This document shows positions 62,001-64,000 of a stretch of DNA of 64,000 bases, one piece after another. Each line of letters starts with the position of its first letter. Within the stretch, counting starts at the first letter, position 1. The stretch lies in contig NC_026738.1 of assembly GCF_000210295.1 (NCBI RefSeq), forward strand, positions 806,001 to 870,000, read 5' to 3'. The notes under the pieces were generated by a model. The model searched no databases and was not told the origin of the DNA. It saw only the letters and a list, made by a program, of their open reading frames with translations. The translations under genes were made by a program, and so were the position numbers. This stretch comes from Trypanosoma brucei gambiense DAL972. Its lineage: Eukaryota; Euglenozoa; Kinetoplastea; Trypanosomatida; Trypanosomatidae.

Positions 62001-63171
62001 GAACCCGAGATGATTTCCCCTAAGGGACGTTTCCTTCATAAATTTTAAAGAGGGTTCGTGTAAATCTAGGTGGTGAAGCAACAATATGACTGTGGTTTGT
62101 GTGACCAGTGCCCTTTCGCAGCGTTCTCGACTGTCAGGAAACTGTAACATATGGTCGGGACTTCTCATGGTTAAATATTTAGATTCAGATTTTAGTTGCT
62201 GATATTGGTGTTGCTTCAGATAGCGTGGAAGGAAATCCCACCGACAATCGTTCGTAAACCCTACCAACAAGTGCGTCGCAGGTATTAAGAGTTGCAATAA
62301 ATAAATAATTGTCTATCGAACGTAAAATCTAGTGGGTGACAGTATCAATCACTCGACGTAGCGAGATACCGCGAGGAAGTGTCTTTCGAGATGTAAAAGA
62401 TAGCATTACAAAGCGGTTGGATAAGTGTTGCGCACCCTTTGACAGCTGGGTCGCAGTTCTTTCAATTAAAAAAAAAATTGAGCGGTATTATTTTCGCGTG
62501 TTTTGTTGGGTTGCTGCATGACCTATGTACAGGTGCTTTAATCTTTACCATTTCTGCCACACCACACACGGCTATGAGCAGCCACCTGTAGAACCTCGGT
62601 GAACCGCTCTGTCCTTCTGTTAAGGATAAAATGGGACACGGGATAATGAGGAAGTACTATTTAAATATGTCACTGACCTGATGTTTCCTCTACCAGACGT
62701 AGTCACTGAGGTGATTTACCCTTTGCGTAATTAGTTGCGGGGTTAACCCAAATTTTATTTGGGGTGGTGACAAGATTATTGTGTCCTTAAATATGTATTT
62801 GTTTATGGATTTATCATGAGTGAATGCTCCGTGGCGTCCGGCTCTTGGTATAGTGTTTATTATGGAAAAGCTCGCGGTTGTTGTTCCTGGTTTCGTGTGC
62901 GGTATCATACTTTTTTTTTGTTCACACAGCAGTAGGCAGTGCTGGAGCTCGCTGGCGATTAAAAAATTTTTTTCACTGCTTTAATATGTTCAGAGTGTTT
63001 GTAAGGCCTGTGTTTTGCCTACTCGCTGATTCCTCAGAGGTGAAGGTGCTGGGAGGTGCTGTTTCTTCTTCCACTGCTATTATCGCATCTTGACTCGTAT
63101 TTTACTGTTTGTTCCTTAGAACTAGTAGCTCGCAGGAGCGTACCTCACCACCCGCATTATACCCGGGTAAT

Positions 63172-63711
63172 ATGTTAGTCGAACGATCGTACAAAACCTC
63201 TTTCCAATATGGATGTGAGGGTGTTGAGGATGCTACCATTGCGTGTACTATATGTCCATCAATGGAAAAAATCCATATTCGTTTTCCTCGCTCAGTTGAT
63301 GAAATTAAAAGGTCGATTTCCACCTACGTTGCTGTGAATGAAGAGTGCATAAACCTCTATGTGCGGGGATGTAGATGTTTTACCGAGGTTTCTGATGAAT
63401 CACCGATTGTTGGTGAGTATTACGTGTTGCTGCGGTTGCGTGCAGGGAAGGGTGGTTTCCGGAAGCAGCTTGAAAAAAAGGGTAGAGCGTTTGCTAGATC
63501 TAAGAAGCTGCGGAGCTCGACACGACAACAACAAGGAGGCCGATCGGACAAGAATCGCGCCCAACCGATTAAATTGTCGAAGCCTCATTCGGACGATAAG
63601 GGTGTTGGTCGAAGAGAGCAGGGGAATACTGTTGCTTCCGCAGTTGATATCAGCATCAGGGATGCGGTTTGTTGTGGAGTCAAGCGACTTGTTGAGGGAC
63701 TAAGTACTTAA
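63172..63711 (+). CDS. SDE2: Sde2-like ubiquitin-fold protein
   Basis: Sde2 carries an N-terminal ubiquitin fold that is cut off at a GG|KGG site. The released C-terminal part then joins the spliceosome (yeast) or acts at replication forks (human). The 179-residue product has a beta/alpha ubiquitin-like stretch (about 32-90, IHIRFPRSVDEIKRSISTYV onward) followed by RAGKGGFRKQLEKKGRAFAR. Ala91-Gly92 stands in the place of the diglycine and Lys93-Gly94-Gly95-Phe96 follows, as in the family. The C-terminal part is basic then loosely charged and shorter than in animals. I start at the ATG 63172. The open frame extends upstream to a TTG at 63109 across likely splice acceptors (AG near 63119-63126). 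It is the first gene of the plus-strand cluster. Confidence 0.8.
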   Translation: MLVERSYKTSFQYGCEGVEDATIACTICPSMEKIHIRFPRSVDEIKRSISTYVAVNEECINLYVRGCRCFTEVSDESPIVGEYYVLLRLRAGKGGFRKQLEKKGRAFARSKKLRSSTRQQQGGRSDKNRAQPIKLSKPHSDDKGVGRREQGNTVASAVDISIRDAVCCGVKRLVEGLST

Positions 63712-64000
63712 AGTCAGTGAAGTATTTATCTTGCGCTCCAGTAATATTGTATTACCTTACGTTACGGTTCCTCTGTGATGCTTCCCCTTAGGGATAATAT
63801 GTTTTGCGGATCAGCGAACTGTATTTTGTTTCCAGTTTGCATTTTCTTTGTGAGTAAACATTATTTACTTTCTTCTCTTGTGCTTCATTTTTCTGTTTAA
63901 ATACATCATGCGTAGCACAGAATACTCTTAGTGTTTGTTCATTTCATGTCCAGAAGTGTTCCGTGGCGGAATACTTGCCCTGAGGCAGTAACCGACATAC
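63712..64000 (+). other. 3' flank of the Sde2-like gene
   Basis: T-rich plus-strand sequence with pyrimidine tracts near 63850-63895, which may be the splice region of a gene starting beyond the window. No coding sequence is seen. Confidence 0.4.

Larger units (their letters stand above)
55502..63171. other. Divergent strand-switch region (probable transcription start)
   Basis: The minus-strand cluster begins on the left and a plus-strand gene begins on the right, leaving about 7.7 kb without a clear gene. In trypanosomes such regions are Pol II start sites marked by variant and acetylated histones. The plus strand is A/C-leaning up to about 60.6 kb and T/G-leaning beyond 61 kb, so the switch in asymmetry falls near 60.6-61.0 kb. 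Short protein-like open frames between 59.5 and 61.7 kb lie on both strands, but none is recognised. A minus-strand frame with an ATG at 61674 ending at 61306 (122 codons) is the longest. No tRNA or snRNA was recognised. Confidence 0.6.

Noticed and set aside
1..64000. CRISPR arrays, bacterial operons, telomere repeats, intact retrotransposons
   Set aside because: None seen: no regular direct-repeat/spacer array, no Shine-Dalgarno pattern, no TTAGGG runs and no reverse transcriptase motifs in any open frame.

Overview
The window is nuclear DNA of a kinetoplastid, almost certainly the Trypanosoma brucei group. Genes are intronless, closely spaced and in long same-strand clusters, and pyrimidine tracts followed by AG (spliced-leader acceptors) precede many start codons. 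Two adjacent DNA polymerase beta genes, one with a long Pro-Ala-Lys-rich N-terminus, match the T. brucei kinetoplast pair Pol beta and Pol beta-PAK. From memory this is the chromosome 5 neighbourhood that also carries histone deacetylase DAC4; no search was run.

Layout. Bases 1-11595 are the end of a plus-strand gene cluster: a coiled-coil protein cut by the window edge, ZPR1 (frameshifted here), a second coiled-coil protein, a TBC Rab-GAP, an ABHD-type alpha/beta hydrolase and a beta-3 glycosyltransferase. Bases 11596-16466 are a convergent strand-switch (transcription-stop) region. It holds a tRNA-Glu(CTC) and, on the minus strand, the decayed remains of a protein-coding gene I cannot name. 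Bases 16467-55501 are a minus-strand cluster of 14 genes: SET/MYND protein, Pol beta, Pol beta-PAK, long-form tRNase Z, a mitochondrial-type small protein, a NEK kinase ending in a CENP-V/GFA zinc domain, two more small mitochondrial-type proteins, a Dpy-30/IQ protein, a TMEM65 protein with an EF-hand-like loop, an acidic unknown protein, a J-domain protein, VWA8, and a class II histone deacetylase interrupted by an in-frame TGA. Bases 55502-63171 are a divergent strand-switch (transcription-start) region with simple repeats and coding-like debris. The next plus-strand cluster opens at 63172 with an Sde2-like ubiquitin-fold protein.

As usual in trypanosomes, neighbours are co-transcribed but mostly unrelated in function. 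Several fit mitochondrial or kinetoplast biology (both polymerases, TMEM65, VWA8, three small proteins with basic N-termini). Others fit RNA processing (tRNase Z, DNAJC8-like protein, Sde2-like protein, tRNA-Glu) or chromatin and regulation (SET protein, DAC4, NEK kinase).

The most notable points are the kinase-GFA fusion, the Sde2-like protein with a ubiquitin-type processing site, two otherwise intact genes each broken by one small lesion (ZPR1, DAC4), the decayed gene in the convergent region, and the 174-bp tandem repeat in Pol beta-PAK. I found no clearly new multi-gene system.
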